A stretch of DNA of 5,488 nt, taken from the NCBI GenBank assembly GCA_937873285.1, contig CALMNV010000170.1:1-5488 (forward strand), written 5' to 3'. This stretch comes from an uncultured Intrasporangium sp. GTDB lineage: Bacteria > Actinomycetota > Actinomycetes > Actinomycetales > Dermatophilaceae. Every line of letters begins with the position of its first letter. Positions within the stretch are counted from its first letter, which is position 1. The notes under the pieces were generated by a model. The model was not told the DNA's origin and made no database searches. It saw only the letters and a list, made by a program, of their open reading frames with translations. This document shows positions 4,295 through 5,488 of the stretch, piece by piece. The position numbers and the translations under genes are program-made.

Positions 4295-5488
4295 CCGAGG
4301 TCGGCCAAGGCGTCGAGAACACCCCGGGAGAAGGTGGGATAGGCCCAGATCATCGAGCGCAGCGTGTCGAGCGGCACGCGGGCCTGCACCGCGACGGCGA
4401 GCGCTCCGATCATCTCGCCACCGGCCGGACCCATGGTGGTCGCGCCGACGAGGACGCCACGCTCGCCGTCGGCGACGAGCTTGATCAGCCCCTCGTTGCC
4501 GGCGCCGTGGATCCAGCCACGGCTGGTCTCCGGCAGGGAGGCGGTGCCGACAAGGACCCGCCCGAGCTGGTCGGCCGCCTGCTCCTGCGTCAGCCCGACG
4601 GAGCCCACCTCCGGGTCGGTGAAGGTCACGCGGGGCAGCGCCCGGTAGTCGGCGGCCGGTCCGTCCTGCCCGAGCACGTCACGCAGCACGATGTCGGCCT
4701 GATACATCGACACGTGGGTGAAGGCGCCCCTGCCCGTGATGTCACCGAGCGCCCACACGCCCTCGGTCACCCGGCAGCGCCCGTCGACGTCCACCGCTCG
4801 CGCCTCGGGGTCGACACCGAGGACGTCGAGGCCCACCTCGGCCACGTCGACGCGCCGGCCGGTCGCCACGAGCAGCCGCTCGGCCCGGATGCTCTCCCCG
4901 CCTCCGAGCGTGACCGCGATGCCGGAGCCGTCGCCGGCCACCCGCTCGGCTCGGGTGCCGGTCCGCGCCGTGATGCCCTCGCCGGCGAAGACACCGGCGA
5001 GCGCGCTTCCGGCCTCGGGCTCGTCCATGGGCAGGAGCCGGTCCGCCCCCTCGACGAGGGTCACCTCGACGCCGAAGCGTGCCATCACCTGGGCGAGCTC
5101 GCAGCCGATCGCCCCGCCTCCGAGCACGATGAGCGAGCGCGGCAGCTCGGTCGCCTCGACGGCCTCGCGGTTGGTCCAGTAGGGGACGCTGTCGATCCCC
5201 GGCACGGGTGGCACGGCGGGCCGGGTCCCCGTGTTGACGACGATCGCGCGCCGAGCGGCATACGGTGTGCCGTCGACCTCGACGCGCCCGGGTGCCACGA
5301 TGCGCCCGGTGCCGCGCCGGAAGGTGGCGCCCTGCTCCTGCAGGCGCTCGACCGCGACGTGGTCGTCCCAGTCGTCGGTGGCCTCGTCGCGGACCCGCCT
5401 CGCCACGATGGACCAGTCGGGCTCGACCGGCCCGGCGCTGCCGGCCAGGCCCGGCACCCGCCGCGCCTCCTGCAGCGCCCCGGCCGCG
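4291..5488 (-). CDS. Pyridine nucleotide-disulfide oxidoreductase family protein, N-terminus beyond window
   Basis: This is a FAD- and NAD(P)-binding flavoprotein of the dihydrolipoamide dehydrogenase/mercuric reductase superfamily. About 398 residues are visible; the N-terminus, which should hold the FAD GxGxxG motif and any CxxxxC redox disulfide, lies past the right edge. In order one sees NTGTRPAVPPVPGID (FAD domain, about 5191-5235), the NAD-binding GGGAIGCE (5098-5121) followed by a strand ending in LVEG, whose Glu favours NAD(H) over NADP(H), the second FAD motif ALGDITG (near 4732-4752), and the C-terminal dimerisation domain from RVTFTDPEVGSVGLT onward. The usual HPTxxE catalytic motif reads YPTFSR (4324-4341), so His and Glu are replaced by Tyr and Arg; it is therefore unlikely to be an ordinary dihydrolipoamide dehydrogenase. 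The GTG at 5457 is internal: the frame stays open to the edge and AAGALQEARR before it fits the family. I recall similar actinobacterial proteins, annotated only as NAD(P)/FAD-dependent oxidoreductases. Confidence 0.93.
   Translation of the reverse strand, partial: AAGALQEARRVPGLAGSAGPVEPDWSIVARRVRDEATDDWDDHVAVERLQEQGATFRRGTGRIVAPGRVEVDGTPYAARRAIVVNTGTRPAVPPVPGIDSVPYWTNREAVEATELPRSLIVLGGGAIGCELAQVMARFGVEVTLVEGADRLLPMDEPEAGSALAGVFAGEGITARTGTRAERVAGDGSGIAVTLGGGESIRAERLLVATGRRVDVAEVGLDVLGVDPEARAVDVDGRCRVTEGVWALGDITGRGAFTHVSMYQADIVLRDVLGQDGPAADYRALPRVTFTDPEVGSVGLTQEQAADQLGRVLVGTASLPETSRGWIHGAGNEGLIKLVADGERGVLVGATTMGPAGGEMIGALAVAVQARVPLDTLRSMIWAYPTFSRGVLDALADLG

Overview
This window reads as ordinary chromosomal DNA from a very GC-rich actinobacterium. 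Every gene uses G or C at nearly all third codon positions, GTG starts are frequent, and Shine-Dalgarno signals are sparse. The E. coli-like form of PurB, from memory the form carried by Micrococcales (for example Arthrobacter) rather than by Streptomyces or Mycobacterium, points to Micrococcales, perhaps an Intrasporangiaceae-like genus. That placement is inference from memory, not from a search.

Layout: bases 1-142 hold no gene I can defend. They contain six copies of a 9-bp GC-rich tandem repeat, a perfect 11-bp inverted repeat and a modest ribosome binding site. purB (adenylosuccinate lyase) then runs rightward at 143-1555 and is complete. A short GC-rich hairpin separates it from five genes that all run leftward and converge on it. 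In their own transcription order these are: a pyridine nucleotide-disulfide oxidoreductase cut off by the right edge; a Cof-type HAD phosphatase; an 84-residue protein I do not recognise; a SpoU/TrmH-family RNA 2'-O-methyltransferase; and a VOC (glyoxalase-like) protein.

The HAD, small-protein and methyltransferase genes are tightly packed (a 13-nt gap, then a 4-bp GTGA overlap) and look like one operon. A TAnnnT-type -10 hexamer exactly 7 nt before the HAD start suggests that this operon may have its own, possibly leaderless, promoter. A stem-loop just after the methyltransferase stop may set the VOC gene apart.

The genes do not form an obvious common pathway: purine synthesis, flavin redox chemistry, phosphate-ester hydrolysis, RNA modification and an uncharacterised VOC protein. 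I found no mobile element, CRISPR array, RNA gene or defence system, and no convincing new biological system. The points most worth a second look are the disulfide-reductase homologue whose usual His/Glu catalytic pair is replaced by Tyr/Arg, the uncharacterised small protein coupled to the RNA methyltransferase, and the repeat plus hairpin in front of purB.
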